In this document: piece by piece, positions 36,702-48,000 of the stretch
Layout: each line of letters begins with the position of its first letter
How positions within the stretch are numbered: position 1 is the first letter of the stretch
Origin: Deltaproteobacteria bacterium
GTDB taxonomy: Bacteria; Myxococcota_A; UBA796; GCA-2862545
Length of the DNA stretch: 64,000 nucleotides
Direction: 5' to 3'
Assembly (NCBI GenBank): GCA_007693595.1
Contig: REDI01000014.1
Location: forward strand, 1-64,000
Made by a program: the position numbers and the translations under genes
Notes under the pieces: model-generated
Databases searched by the model: none
What the model saw: the letters and a program-made list of their open reading frames with translations, nothing else
What the model was told of the DNA's origin: nothing

Positions 36702-37532
36702 GTGCGCCTCGCCCTCTTCCTGCTCACCTTCACGCTCGCCTCGCCAGCTCTGGCGCAGAGCGATCCGAGCCAAGTACCCAGCATCGAGGGGCGCGAGCTG
36801 ACCGAGGGGCCGGACGGCCTGCGATACGTCGATCTCACCGAGGGGCAAGGCCCCGGCGCCGAGGCCGGCACCGCCGTGCGCATCCGCGTCCGGATCTGGT
36901 CCGAGGACGGGGAACCCATCGTCATCATGAAGCCCTCCGACGATCCCCTTGAGCTGCCAGTCGGAGGCGGCCGCATGTTGCCGGGCCTCGAGATCGCCAT
37001 GGTCGGCATGAAGGCGGGTGCTGCCCGCTACGTACACCTCCCGCAGGCCCTCGCCTACGGCGACACCCCTCCCCCCGGCGCGCCCCCTGGCGATCTCGTG
37101 GCGGTGATCGAGCTCGTCGCGATGAGCGGCACCTCCTCCCCCGCGGGAACCCGTCCCCGCAGACCCCCCGAAGCCCCGCCCACGGTCGACGCCTTCAGCG
37201 ATCTACCGAGCGGGGTCCAGATCGCCGACCTCGTCGAAGGCGACGGTCCCAAGGTCGCGCAGGGTCGGCTCTTGCACGTCGACTACACCGGCTGGACCGA
37301 CGAGACCCACGAGCGCTTCGACAGCAGCTATGGCCGCCCGGAGCCCTTTCAGCTCAAGCTAGGCACAAAGCAGGTGATCCCCGGCTGGGAGATCGCGCTG
37401 CGCGACATGCGGGTCGGCGGACGCAGGCTCGTTCGGATCCCCGCCTACCTCGCCTATGGCGCGACCGCTCAGGGCAGCATCCCCGCCCACGCCGACCTTC
37501 TGTTCGAGATCCACGTCGTGCGAATGGAATAG
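36702..37532 (+). CDS. Exported protein with two FKBP-type domains
   Basis: GTG 36702, with GGAG before it, starts a signal peptide (cleavage after LAQ near residue 20). Residues ~50-140 are a divergent FKBP domain (LPGLEIAMVGMKAGA, LPQALAYGDTPPPG) and ~165-276 a canonical one: HVDYTGW, RFDSSY, VIPGWEIALRDMRVGGRRLVRIP, LAYGATAQGSIP. The second domain keeps the isomerase pocket residues; the first lacks the usual D-Y-T-G and F-D-S. It probably assists folding in the periplasm. Divergent from recN. Confidence 0.88.
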   Translation: MRLALFLLTFTLASPALAQSDPSQVPSIEGRELTEGPDGLRYVDLTEGQGPGAEAGTAVRIRVRIWSEDGEPIVIMKPSDDPLELPVGGGRMLPGLEIAMVGMKAGAARYVHLPQALAYGDTPPPGAPPGDLVAVIELVAMSGTSSPAGTRPRRPPEAPPTVDAFSDLPSGVQIADLVEGDGPKVAQGRLLHVDYTGWTDETHERFDSSYGRPEPFQLKLGTKQVIPGWEIALRDMRVGGRRLVRIPAYLAYGATAQGSIPAHADLLFEIHVVRME

Positions 37533-37674
37533 CCCAGAGCCTCTATCGCCCCGGTGCTTCCATCCGCGAGCGCGTTAGAGCCCGCCGGCCACACCGTAGG
37601 ACATCTCGCAGCATCCCCCCACATGACCCCTTCGCCCTCGGGTCCCTGCGAGCTGTCCCCCCAGGGGAGCGCCC

Positions 37675-39354
<1,680 letters not shown>

Positions 39355-39516
39355 GCCGAGAGGCAGACGTCCGAAAGCGATTCGGCTGCGCGCCGCGGAG
39401 CTCCTCGATCGCAGAGGGAGCGTCGCTGCAGATCCACGTGGAGCAGGGCCCGCCCCCCTCCACGCCGCTACGCTCCACATTCCACATCCCCCGAGATGTG
39501 CGCCCGGCCAACCCGT

Positions 39517-39525
39517 GCTATACTC
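39517..39525 (+). promoter_or_regulatory. Extended -10 promoter element of the pseudokinase gene
   Basis: TGCTATACT matches the extended -10 pattern TGnTATAAT at eight of nine positions. No convincing -35 hexamer lies upstream, as is common for extended -10 promoters. The start codon is 68 bases further on. Confidence 0.45.
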
Positions 39526-39529
39526 TTAG

Positions 39530-39546
39530 GAGCCTCCCAGGCTCCC
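39530..39546. promoter_or_regulatory. Perfect inverted repeat at the predicted transcript start
   Basis: GGAGCCT (39530-39536) and AGGCTCC (39540-39546) are exact reverse complements with a 3-base loop, beginning four bases after TATACT. It would be an operator covering the start point or a 5' hairpin on the RNA. A ~40-base C/T-only stretch follows up to the GGAG ribosome site. Confidence 0.45.
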
Positions 39547-39592
39547 TCTCCCTCCTACCTCCCCTCCCCCGCTCCCCCCCTTTGGAGCTATC

Positions 39593-41623
39593 ATGTCACC
39601 CATCGGCCTCCGGGTCGGTCCCTTCGAGATCATCGAAGAGGCCACCGTCCCTGCACACGGCTCCTGGTACCGCGCTCGCCGCGCGGGCCTCTCGCGCCGT
39701 GAGCCCCGCTCCGTCCTCGTGCGCCTCCTCGGACCTCAGCCCTCCGCCCGTGACCTCGGACAAGCGCAGCGCCAGTTCGAAGTGCTCCGAGGCCTCGATG
39801 ACCCTCGGTTCCCCCGCGCTGTGGCGCTCTACGAAGGCTCCGGGGCCCTCGCGATCGAGGCGCCCCACACGGCCCCGATCGCCCGGGTCGTCGAGGCCCG
39901 CCTGCTCGACGACGTGACCATGACGCCCGCCACCCTCATCGATCTGGCGCTGGACCTCACCGAGGCCCTCCAGGCCGCCCACCAGCGAGGTCACCACCAC
40001 GGTCACCTCTCGGCCGACAACGTCGCCCTCGCCTCCGACGGTGGGGTCTGGATCTGGGGCCTCGGCCTCGAAGGCGAACGACCCGCCTTCTCGTGGCTGC
40101 CCCCCGAGCGCGCTCGGGGCGATCGGCCTTCCGCCGCCACGGACCAGTGGAGTCTGGGGGCGCTGCTCGTCGCGCTGGTCTCGGGGCACTGCCCTTGGTC
40201 CTCCTCCAGCGCCTCAGCCGACCCGCGCACCGGGGATCTCGCCGACTTCATCGAGCCCGTCGCCATCCAGTGGCCCGCCTTGGGCCGCTTGGTTCGACGC
40301 ATGCTGGACCCGAACCCTACCCAACGCTTCCCGAGCCTGCACCCCGTGCGGCTGGAGCTGCTGGCCCTCGCACGTCGAGCGGGCGGGGTGTCGGACCGCC
40401 GAGATCTTGCAGCCTGGCTGCACCACACCTTCGCCCTCGAGAACGGTCTGCCTACCTTCGCGGGGCACGAGGCCCCGATCCACGAGGAGCTCTCCGACGA
40501 GCCGCTCCAAATCGAGATCCTCGACGATGAAGACAGCGAGGAAGTCCTCGCCGCGCCGCCAGCGCCTCCTTCCACGGATACCCCCGTCGGGCCCTCCCGC
40601 GTTTCGGTGCGCGTCTCGTCCGCCCAGCGCAGCCCCCCGGCCTCCCTCGACGCGGGCCCCGCCGCCCCCGTCGTCCAGGCCGCGACCCGCGCCGAGGCAC
40701 CCACCTCTCCTCGGGTCCAGGTGCGAGCCCGGCTCCCCCGCGAAGAGCTCGCGGTGGTGCGTCCCTCGGTCGATGCCAACAGCGTCCCCGACCTGGGGCG
40801 GGAGGACAGCGAAGATCTGATCACCGAGTTCTCCGAGGAGGCCGAGACCGAGATGGTCCCCGACCGCGAGACGGAGCGGGTCGCGCCCCGCGAGTCCACC
40901 GACGACATCCCCCCTATTCGTCGCCGGATCGGAACCTTCGACGCCCGGACCGAGCCGGTCGCCCCTGCACGCGCGGTGGCTCCGGCTCGTTCGGTCCCTC
41001 CCCGCCCCATCGCGATCCAGCTCACCGACGAGCACCCCGCTGCCCTGCCCGACGCCGAGGAGCCCGAGCCCCTCTCTCCATCCGCCTCCACCAGGCCTCG
41101 CTGGCGTGACGAACCCGCGCCGACCCTACCTGGCATGGAGGCCCCCGAACCCGCTGCCCTCTCGGTCACGCCGAGCGCACCCACCGCCGAGGTCGAGGTC
41201 GAGTTCGAGGACGAGGACCCCGAGGCCGCGTTCTTCGGTGAAGACGTCGAGATCGAACTCCTTCACGACGAAGACCAGACCGGGCCGGTCTGGGACGCGC
41301 GCAGGGTGCCGACGAGCATCCAGCCCTTTACCGATCCCCACTTCAGCAGCGCGTCGATGGCGGAGAGCCCCGAGCCCGCCCCCGCGCGGCTCAAAGGCCC
41401 TCAACCCGAGATCGAGCTCCACCCCGACGTCGACGAAGACGGACCGACCCTGATCGGTGCTCCGCTCAGCGGGCCCCGACCCATGCCCTGGGAGCGCGAG
41501 CCCGAGGTCGATCTTCCCGTCCCGGCCAATGATCCCATCGTGAGGCTCGCCCCCTGGGCCGCCACCGCCGCCATGACGGGGCTCGTTCTCCTGACCCTCA
41601 TCAACGTGGTCCGCGTCTGGTGA
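39593..41623 (+). CDS. Kinase-fold protein (likely pseudokinase) with acidic linker and C-terminal anchor
   Basis: Residues ~8-280 align with a Ser/Thr kinase fold: C-lobe features PPERARG and DQWSLGALLVALVSG are kept. The catalytic residues are not: the VAIK Lys is Arg (VLVRLL), the HRD loop reads HGHLSADN, and the DFG position reads GLG. It is therefore predicted inactive. Residues ~290-640 are a low-complexity Glu/Asp/Pro/Ala linker, and one membrane helix (LAPWAATAAMTGLVLLTLIN) ends the protein. The kinase-like part should face the cytoplasm. Neighbours give no partner kinase. Confidence 0.78.
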   Translation: MSPIGLRVGPFEIIEEATVPAHGSWYRARRAGLSRREPRSVLVRLLGPQPSARDLGQAQRQFEVLRGLDDPRFPRAVALYEGSGALAIEAPHTAPIARVVEARLLDDVTMTPATLIDLALDLTEALQAAHQRGHHHGHLSADNVALASDGGVWIWGLGLEGERPAFSWLPPERARGDRPSAATDQWSLGALLVALVSGHCPWSSSSASADPRTGDLADFIEPVAIQWPALGRLVRRMLDPNPTQRFPSLHPVRLELLALARRAGGVSDRRDLAAWLHHTFALENGLPTFAGHEAPIHEELSDEPLQIEILDDEDSEEVLAAPPAPPSTDTPVGPSRVSVRVSSAQRSPPASLDAGPAAPVVQAATRAEAPTSPRVQVRARLPREELAVVRPSVDANSVPDLGREDSEDLITEFSEEAETEMVPDRETERVAPRESTDDIPPIRRRIGTFDARTEPVAPARAVAPARSVPPRPIAIQLTDEHPAALPDAEEPEPLSPSASTRPRWRDEPAPTLPGMEAPEPAALSVTPSAPTAEVEVEFEDEDPEAAFFGEDVEIELLHDEDQTGPVWDARRVPTSIQPFTDPHFSSASMAESPEPAPARLKGPQPEIELHPDVDEDGPTLIGAPLSGPRPMPWEREPEVDLPVPANDPIVRLAPWAATAAMTGLVLLTLINVVRVW

Positions 41624-41657
41624 GCCAGACCTCGGGGCACCCCGAGGGAGCCCGGGT

Positions 41658-41663
41658 TAGGCC
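41658..41663 (+). promoter_or_regulatory. TAGGCC hexamer, candidate leaderless -10 element
   Basis: TAGGCC within GGGTTAGGCC lies six bases before the ATG at 41670. No Shine-Dalgarno is present between them. Confidence 0.35.
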
Positions 41664-41669
41664 CAGCGC

Positions 41670-42491
41670 ATGCTGGATGGCGTTCAGATCATTCCGACCC
41701 GCACGCCGACCCTCCCCCCGGCGACCCACACCAATACGTGGATCGTCGGGGAGGATCGGCTCACGGTGATCGACCCTCCGAGTCCCTGGCCTCAAGAGCA
41801 GCGCGCGCTCTTCGAGGCCATCGAGGACCGCCTCCTCCTCGGTGAGACGGTGGAGCGCATCGTCTTGACCCACCACCACCACGACCACGTCTCAGGGGTC
41901 GATGCGCTCAAGCGAGCCCTCGGGGAGCCCGTGCCCGTCCTGGCCCACCCGCTGACCGCTGAACTGCTCCACGGTATCGTCGAGGTTGACGGCCATCTCA
42001 ATGAAGATCAGAGCTTCGATGCCGGCGGGCGAACGCTGCGGGCCCTCCACACGCCCGGGCACGCGCCGGGTCACCTGGTCTTCTTGGACTTGGAGCAGCG
42101 CTGGATGATCGCGGGCGACATGGTCGCGGGGGTAGGAACCATCCTGCTCCACCCCGACGAGGGCGATCTCGCAGACTACCTGGCCTCGCTCCAGCGCATG
42201 CAGGCCGAGCGCCCCGTCGCGCTCCTGCCCTCCCACGGTCCGGTCCTCCACGATCCCTCCAGCCTGCTCTCGATGTACGTCGCCCACCGCCACATGCGGA
42301 GCGCCCAGACTCGTGAGGCCTTGATCACCCACGGCGCGATGACCCCCGCAGAGCTCGTCTCTTACGTCTATGGGGACCTCGACCCCCGCGCCGTGCCCTT
42401 CGCGGCGCTGCAGCTCCGCACGCACCTGCGCTGGATGCAGGACCATGGGCTCACCCGCCCCGCCGACGAGACGCGCTGGGAGGCCGCATGA
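41670..42491 (+). CDS. MBL-fold hydrolase of the LACTB2/glyoxalase II type
   Basis: The 273-residue product has the zinc motif [10 protein letters not shown] near residue 68, a later His in [11 protein letters not shown] and Asp in [11 protein letters not shown]. The C-terminal ~70 residues ([28 protein letters not shown]) form a winged helix as in LACTB2. Ribonuclease or thioesterase activity is possible; the substrate is unknown. It lacks a Shine-Dalgarno and may be leaderless. Its stop overlaps the queE start (ATGA). Confidence 0.85.
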   Translation: MLDGVQIIPTRTPTLPPATHTNTWIVGEDRLTVIDPPSPWPQEQRALFEAIEDRLLLGETVERIVLTHHHHDHVSGVDALKRALGEPVPVLAHPLTAELLHGIVEVDGHLNEDQSFDAGGRTLRALHTPGHAPGHLVFLDLEQRWMIAGDMVAGVGTILLHPDEGDLADYLASLQRMQAERPVALLPSHGPVLHDPSSLLSMYVAHRHMRSAQTREALITHGAMTPAELVSYVYGDLDPRAVPFAALQLRTHLRWMQDHGLTRPADETRWEAA

Positions 42492-43234
42492 GCTCCCTCT
42501 CCCTACGCCTCGCGGTCACTCGCCCGGGCGAGCCCGAGGTCTTCTACACCCTCCAAGGAGAGGGCCCCCACACCGGGCGTCCGAGCCTCTTCGTCCGGCT
42601 GAGCGGGTGCAACCTACACTGCGTCTGGTGCGACACCCCCTACACCTGGCGCTTCAGCGGCCATCGGGCGCCTCACCGCGACGGCCGACACTTCGACCGC
42701 CAGACCGAGCAGGTCCGGCTGGAGCCCCTGGAGCTCGCCGACAGGATCCGGGAGCTCCCCTGCCGCGCCCTCGTCTTCACCGGGGGGGAGCCCCTGGCGC
42801 AGCAGCGCGGGATCGTCCAGACCCTCCTGGAGCTCGGGCCCGGCTATTCCGTCGATTTCGAGACGAACGGCACCCTGGCGCCGACCCCCGAGCTGAACGA
42901 TCTGAGCACCACCTACGTCGTGAGCCCGAAGCTCGCCAACAGCGGGGTCGAGCCCCCTCTGCGTCTGCGCGAGGAGGCCCTGCGAACCTTCGTCGACTCG
43001 GGGAAGGCGTGGTTCAAGTGGGTGGTCGCTGAGCCGGCCGACCTCGCCGAGATCGAAGACCTCGCCCAGCGCTTGTCGCTCCCTGATGACCGGATGATCT
43101 TGATGCCTGAGGGCACCTCGCCATCGGAGCTGATGGGTCGAGCCCCTCGGATCGCACAGGCCGCCCTCTCGCGAGGGTGGCGCTTCTCGGACCGACTGCA
43201 CGTGCACCTCTACGGCGGCGGGCGCGGGGTCTGA
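42488..43234 (+). CDS. queE: 7-carboxy-7-deazaguanine synthase QueE
   Basis: Radical-SAM enzyme of the queuosine/7-deazapurine pathway that converts carboxytetrahydropterin to 7-carboxy-7-deazaguanine. The 248-residue product has [17 protein letters not shown] near residue 17, the cluster motif [14 protein letters not shown] and FTGGEPL, then DFETNGTL. It overlaps the upstream MBL gene by 4 bases. No other queuosine gene (queC, queD, queF) is in the window. Confidence 0.93.
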   Translation: MSSLSLRLAVTRPGEPEVFYTLQGEGPHTGRPSLFVRLSGCNLHCVWCDTPYTWRFSGHRAPHRDGRHFDRQTEQVRLEPLELADRIRELPCRALVFTGGEPLAQQRGIVQTLLELGPGYSVDFETNGTLAPTPELNDLSTTYVVSPKLANSGVEPPLRLREEALRTFVDSGKAWFKWVVAEPADLAEIEDLAQRLSLPDDRMILMPEGTSPSELMGRAPRIAQAALSRGWRFSDRLHVHLYGGGRGV

Positions 43235-43238
43235 CCCC
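43226..43238. terminator. Short palindrome around the queE stop codon
   Basis: GGGGTC (43226-43231) and GACCCC (43233-43238) surround a single T. The queE TGA occupies 43232-43234. No T tract. Confidence 0.3.
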
Positions 43239-43255
43239 AGGCAGCGGCAGCGCCC

Positions 43256-43876
43256 TCAAGGGTAGAAAGTGACCTCACGAACCGAGTTAAGGGTCCCCAA
43301 CTCGACGTGAACCCGACGGAGCGGCTCTGGGACACAGGGCTCCTGCTCCGAGGAGCACCACGTGGTGACAACCTCGCAGGTCTCGTCCTCGTTCTGGTAG
43401 GTCTCGACGAAGATCCGGGCCCGCATCGGACGCCCGAAGAGTGCGTCGAGAGCCAGCTCGGTGCCACTAAAGACCTCGATGTGCTGAAGATCGAGGAAGG
43501 CGCGCTGGCCTGGAGGCAAGAACTTGAAGCCCAGGGGCTCCAGCCCCTCGATGGGCTCAAAGTCGGAGGCCGAGAGGACATCGCCGGAAAAGAACGTGTC
43601 GCGAACCACATCGCCATCTTCGACGTGTCGGGGGTCGTCGTAGATCACCCAGGTGACTTGGAGGGGGGGCCAAGCGGTGCTGTCGTCTTGCTCGACGGGA
43701 AATAGTACGTCACAGCCCTCATCCAGCCCCAGCTGGAGCGTGATGAAGTCCGTCCAGCGGTTGAAGGTGACGCGGGCGATCTCGGCGCGGGTGCCCGAGG
43801 CAGCGAGCTCGCCTTCCGGCAGCTCAAAGCGTTGGGCGCAGCTCAGCACCGAGACTATGGGGAGCAGTCGCCACAT
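43256..43876 (-). CDS. Lipoprotein of unknown function
   Basis: From ATG 43876 the 206-residue product begins with MWRLLPIVSVLSC, a short lipoprotein signal with Cys 13. The mature chain is rich in beta-forming and acidic residues with paired Cys near the C terminus (ETCEVVTTWCSSEQEPC). I recognise no family. The frame is open 38 codons further upstream but that part lacks a signal. It is convergent to queE and divergent from the epimerase gene. Confidence 0.6.
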   Translation of the reverse strand: MWRLLPIVSVLSCAQRFELPEGELAASGTRAEIARVTFNRWTDFITLQLGLDEGCDVLFPVEQDDSTAWPPLQVTWVIYDDPRHVEDGDVVRDTFFSGDVLSASDFEPIEGLEPLGFKFLPPGQRAFLDLQHIEVFSGTELALDALFGRPMRARIFVETYQNEDETCEVVTTWCSSEQEPCVPEPLRRVHVELGTLNSVREVTFYP

Positions 43877-43947
43877 CGGGGGTCCTCGAAGGGTGGACGC
43901 CGAGGGTCGCGCGGCGCGCACCGGGCCCTGTCCCGCGCGACACCAGC

Positions 43948-43976
43948 CTGACTCCTCGGCAGCCATGAGATATAAC
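43948..43976 (+). promoter_or_regulatory. Sigma-70-like promoter of the epimerase gene
   Basis: CTGACT (43948-43953, four of six to TTGACA) and TATAAC (43971-43976, five of six to TATAAT) are separated by 17 bases, the optimal spacing. The start codon is 38 bases downstream, after a GGAG. Confidence 0.5.
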
Positions 43977-44013
43977 CGAGGTCCCACCATCAGACCAGCC
44001 CCCTGGAGCGCCC

Positions 44014-45057
44014 ATGACCAGCGATGAACCCAAGCTCACCTGCGTCACCGGCGCCTCTGGCTACATCGGCGCCCATGTCGTGCAGCGACTCTTGGATCGA
44101 GGTCATCGGGTACGGGCTGCGGTGCGCGATCCGAACAAGGCGCGCTCCGTCGATCCTCTCAAGGCGCTGCCCGGGGCCGAGGAGCGGCTCGAGCTGGTCC
44201 GTGGCAACCTCAACGAGCCCGGATCCTACGACGAGGCCTGTGCAGGCTGCGAGGTGGTCTTTCATCTGGCGAGCCCCTACGCCTTGACCGTCGACGATCC
44301 CCAGCGCGATCTGGTCGACCCCGCGGTCCAAGGCACCACGTCGGTCCTCCAGTCCTGCGTGAAGGCGGGCACGGTTCAGCGCGTCGTCCTCACGAGCTCC
44401 ATGGCCGCCATCACCGATGAGCCCGACGGACGGATCCTCACCGAAGCCGACTGGAACACGAGCTCTTCCCTCAGCAGAAACCCCTACTATTTCTCCAAAG
44501 CCGAGGCGGAGCGCGCAGCCTGGGCCTTCGTGGAGCGGGAGCGACGCCCCTTCGATCTCGTCGTGATCAACCCCTTTCTCGTGATCGGTCCATCCTTGTC
44601 CCCCTCGCTCAACACCTCCCCTGGCGTCCTCCGCGACCTGCTGTCGGGCGGGTTCCCAGGCATCGTCGATCTCGTGTGGGGATTCGTCGACGTGCGCGAC
44701 GTCGCCGAAGCTCACGTCCGCGCCATGGAGGTCGCCGAGGCCAAGGGGCGCTACATCTGCGCGGGGCAGACCGTCTCAATGCGCGAAGTCGTCGAGCTGC
44801 TGCGCGACAGAGGGCACGAGGGCCTCCCGTCCATGGCCCTCGACAACGCCATCGGTCGCGCGATCGTCTGGTGCGGCTCGTGGTTCCAGCCCAAGGGTGC
44901 TGGGACCTACCTGCGAACCCACCTCGGCCGCGTCCCCCGCTACGACAACCGCAAGATCCAAGATGACCTCGGGATCAGCTTCCGAAGTGCAGAGTCTTCG
45001 ATTCTAGACACGATCGGGGACCTCCGTCGCTGGGGTCATCTCCCGTCCGAGACCTGA
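44014..45057 (+). CDS. NAD-dependent epimerase/dihydroflavonol-reductase-like protein
   Basis: An extended SDR of 347 residues: VTGASGYIGAHVVQRLL at residue 10, HLASPYALT, the Ser-Tyr-Lys set in TSSMAA and YYFSKAEAE near residue 165. Sequence style is that of dihydroflavonol-4-reductase-like proteins, probably NADPH-dependent carbonyl reductases. The substrate is unknown. Its 3' end overlaps the beta-helix gene on the other strand by 22 bases. Confidence 0.87.
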   Translation: MTSDEPKLTCVTGASGYIGAHVVQRLLDRGHRVRAAVRDPNKARSVDPLKALPGAEERLELVRGNLNEPGSYDEACAGCEVVFHLASPYALTVDDPQRDLVDPAVQGTTSVLQSCVKAGTVQRVVLTSSMAAITDEPDGRILTEADWNTSSSLSRNPYYFSKAEAERAAWAFVERERRPFDLVVINPFLVIGPSLSPSLNTSPGVLRDLLSGGFPGIVDLVWGFVDVRDVAEAHVRAMEVAEAKGRYICAGQTVSMREVVELLRDRGHEGLPSMALDNAIGRAIVWCGSWFQPKGAGTYLRTHLGRVPRYDNRKIQDDLGISFRSAESSILDTIGDLRRWGHLPSET

Positions 45058-48000
45058 GCGCGCCGGCGGCGGACTCGCGCGAGCGCGAGGAGCGCCAAGA
45101 GCCCACCCCAGGGCAGGACGCCGCGTCCGGCCTGACAGCCCGAGCACTTCGCCCCATAGAACAACACCACTTCGCCGGTGGGTTCCTCACAATCCGGGTC
45201 GTCGTCGAGGCATGGCGCTTCTTCGTCGCAGTTGTCGATCCGGTCTGGATCGTCATCGTCGCAGTCCCCACCGATGAGCACGTTGCCTTCCTGCAGCTCG
45301 CAGTCGTCCCCCTCCCAGAGCGCGCCGCCGACGCCATCCCCATCATTATCGACGTACTGAACCAGCCAGGCGCCGACGCTGGGATCTTCGTCGTCGCAGT
45401 CGAAGAGGGCGGGCACCCCGTCTTCGTCGAGATCTGTACGCCAATCCTCGGTAAATGCGTGTGGACCTCCGAAGATCCCGAGCACCGGATCGCCCTCGAC
45501 CGCGGGCCATCCGTCGAGCAGCAGCGGCGAGAAGGGGCGAGGGTGCAGGGCCTCGAGAGAGCAAGCGGGCGGGCCGCCGGTCGGGCGGAGCGCGCCGCGA
45601 AGATGAGGATGTTCACGCATCAGCTCAAGCTCGAGGGTCTCGCCCGCGGAGGTCTGGGCGAGGGGCCGATCCGGGTGAGGCCAGGCGAGCCCTCCATCGA
45701 CCGAGATCGTCGCATCGCCGTCGAGCTCGAGGGGTGGAAGGAGCTCGGAGCCCCCCCAGAGCAGGAGGGTGTCGGCGAGCGCAAGCGAGCTCGTCGAGGC
45801 CAAGACCGTGGGTCCTGCAGAACCTACCAAGGCGCTGTGACGCAGCTCCAGCCCGGCGCGCTCGAGGCTGAGCAACGGAGGGGAGCGCTCGTCGACCGAG
45901 ACGAAGAGGCTGTTGCGGACGACGACGGGCACGTGGTCGTCGGCTAGGTCCGGGTCCCCAGCGAGCCAGATGGCCTCCGCCTGGGACGAGGTGTTGTGGC
46001 AGAACAGCCCTCGCACGATCTGGTGCGGTGGACCTGAGGGCAGGTTGAGCGCGCCCCCGAGGTCCGTCGCGCGGTTGCGCTCGAACCGTACATCGACCGC
46101 GGTGAGCAGCCCCTCGCGCGCCACGTCGATGGCGCCGCCCCGGCCCGCGGCATTGCCCAGAAAGGACACCTCGTCGAGCTCGATCACGGACCGGCCCAAG
46201 GCGAAGATCGCCCCTCCTCGCCCCTGCTCTCCGGTCGCTGTGTTGTCTTCGAAGCGCACCCCCGAGAGGACGGCCTGCACCTCGCGCAACTCCACGGCCC
46301 CGCCTCGGAGGGCCTCACCGCTTACGAACGCGCTGTCCTGGATCTGGAGGTCGGGGAGCTCGCCATCCTGGCCGCGCTCCATCGCGAGGTGTCCCGCCGC
46401 TCCGGAGTGAGCGATGTTGCCTTGGAAGGTTGCCCGAGAGAGCTCCGCCGACGAGGAGTCTGTCCAGAGCCCTCCCGCCTCTTCGGCTTGGTTACCGGAT
46501 ACGGTCGTCTCAGTGACCTCGAGCCTCTTGCCTTCGCTGTGCCAGATCGCCCCGCCACGCCGCGCCTCATTCTCAAGAACCTCGGAGTGACGCAGCTCGA
46601 GATCTCCAGCCTGCACCAAGAGGGCCCCACCCCGCTCTGTACGGCCCAAGCCGCCATTACCCTGAAGGGTGACGAAGGCGAGCGCGACCCGGCTGTCCTG
46701 ACTGTGGAGCGCACCGCCAAAGAGAGCCTGATTATTAGAAAAACTTGAGTCATCGACCGAGAGCACCCCCGAGAGCAGCGCGACCGCCCCGCCTCGGCCG
46801 TGCAGCGCCTCGATCTCACCATTCCTCTGAAAGGTGGAGCCCTCGATGGAGACGTCGGCGAAGGCCGCATAAAGGGCCCCACCCAAAGGCTCGATCGCGT
46901 GCTCATCCTCCTCGGCTTCAACGCTGCGGGCGAGGCCGATCCGGTTGTCGTCGAAGGTCGAGTCCTTGATCTCGACCTCGGAGGACAGGGACGTCGTGCC
47001 CTGGACCCAGATCGCTCCGCCTCGGCGGGCCCTACCGCCCTCGAAGGTCGCGCCATCGACCGTCATCTTGGTATTGGAGGCGCAGATCGATCCGCCGAGA
47101 TCCGCCTGGTTCCCCAGGAAGAGTACGTTCCCGACCGATAGAACCGAGTCGCTCGCGACCAGGATCGCGCCCCCACAGCTCTCCTCGTTCGTGGACGAGG
47201 GCGGCGCGACATCGCGCGGGTGCCCGTTGGCTTCGAAGAGACCAGCGTCGATCTGTAGACGTGCGCCTTGCCCATAGAGGGCGCCTCCGAAGTCCGATCG
47301 AAGGTGACGAAAGACAGGAGCTTCTCCGGCGTGCTCTCGGACCCAGATGCGACCATTGGCCGAGGCGCTCACGGCACCCAGCCGTGAGATGACGTTCCTG
47401 ATCAGGCTCGATCCCCGGATCTCCGCCTCGGCGAGCTCCCCCGCCACGTGGACCGCGGCCCCGCGCATGCGCGGCGCGTGGATCCGATCGACCGTGACGT
47501 CTTCGAGCACCACCCGGCCCGATCCTCGCACCAAGACCAGCATCCCGCCTGGGAGGACCGTGCTGCCCACTCCCGAGGGGGGTCGGAGAAACTCCAGATC
47601 GTCGGAGATTGGGCCCCCCGAAGCGCTCAGGCTCACCCCGCGCAGGACCAGCTCCCCGCGGTCCACCTCGAAGACGCGGCCCAAGACCAGGTTCGTCGAG
47701 AGGTCGAGGGTCGACGTCCCGAGCGCAGGCCGAACATGGACGTCCTCGAACGCCACCGACCCCGCCTCGGTGTCGATCCGAAAGAGCAGGTAGGCGTCGA
47801 GCAGCTCCCCAGAGCCGATGACGATCGGCTCCAAGAGCGTTCGGTGCGCGATGGCAGCAGCGCCGGGGGTCTGCGCTCTGAGCGTCATCGGACGATCGAT
47901 CGTCGTCCGCGCGATCCGATGGACCCCGTCGGCCAGCTCGATGAGGGTGTTGCTCGGATCGCTCAGGCAGTCCGAGAGCCGCGGAGAGCGCGAAGGTTGG

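Noticed and set aside
45455-47141. Several plus-strand frames of 100-200 codons inside the beta-helix gene
   Set aside because: They are shadows of the repetitive minus-strand gene and have no start signals or recognisable products.
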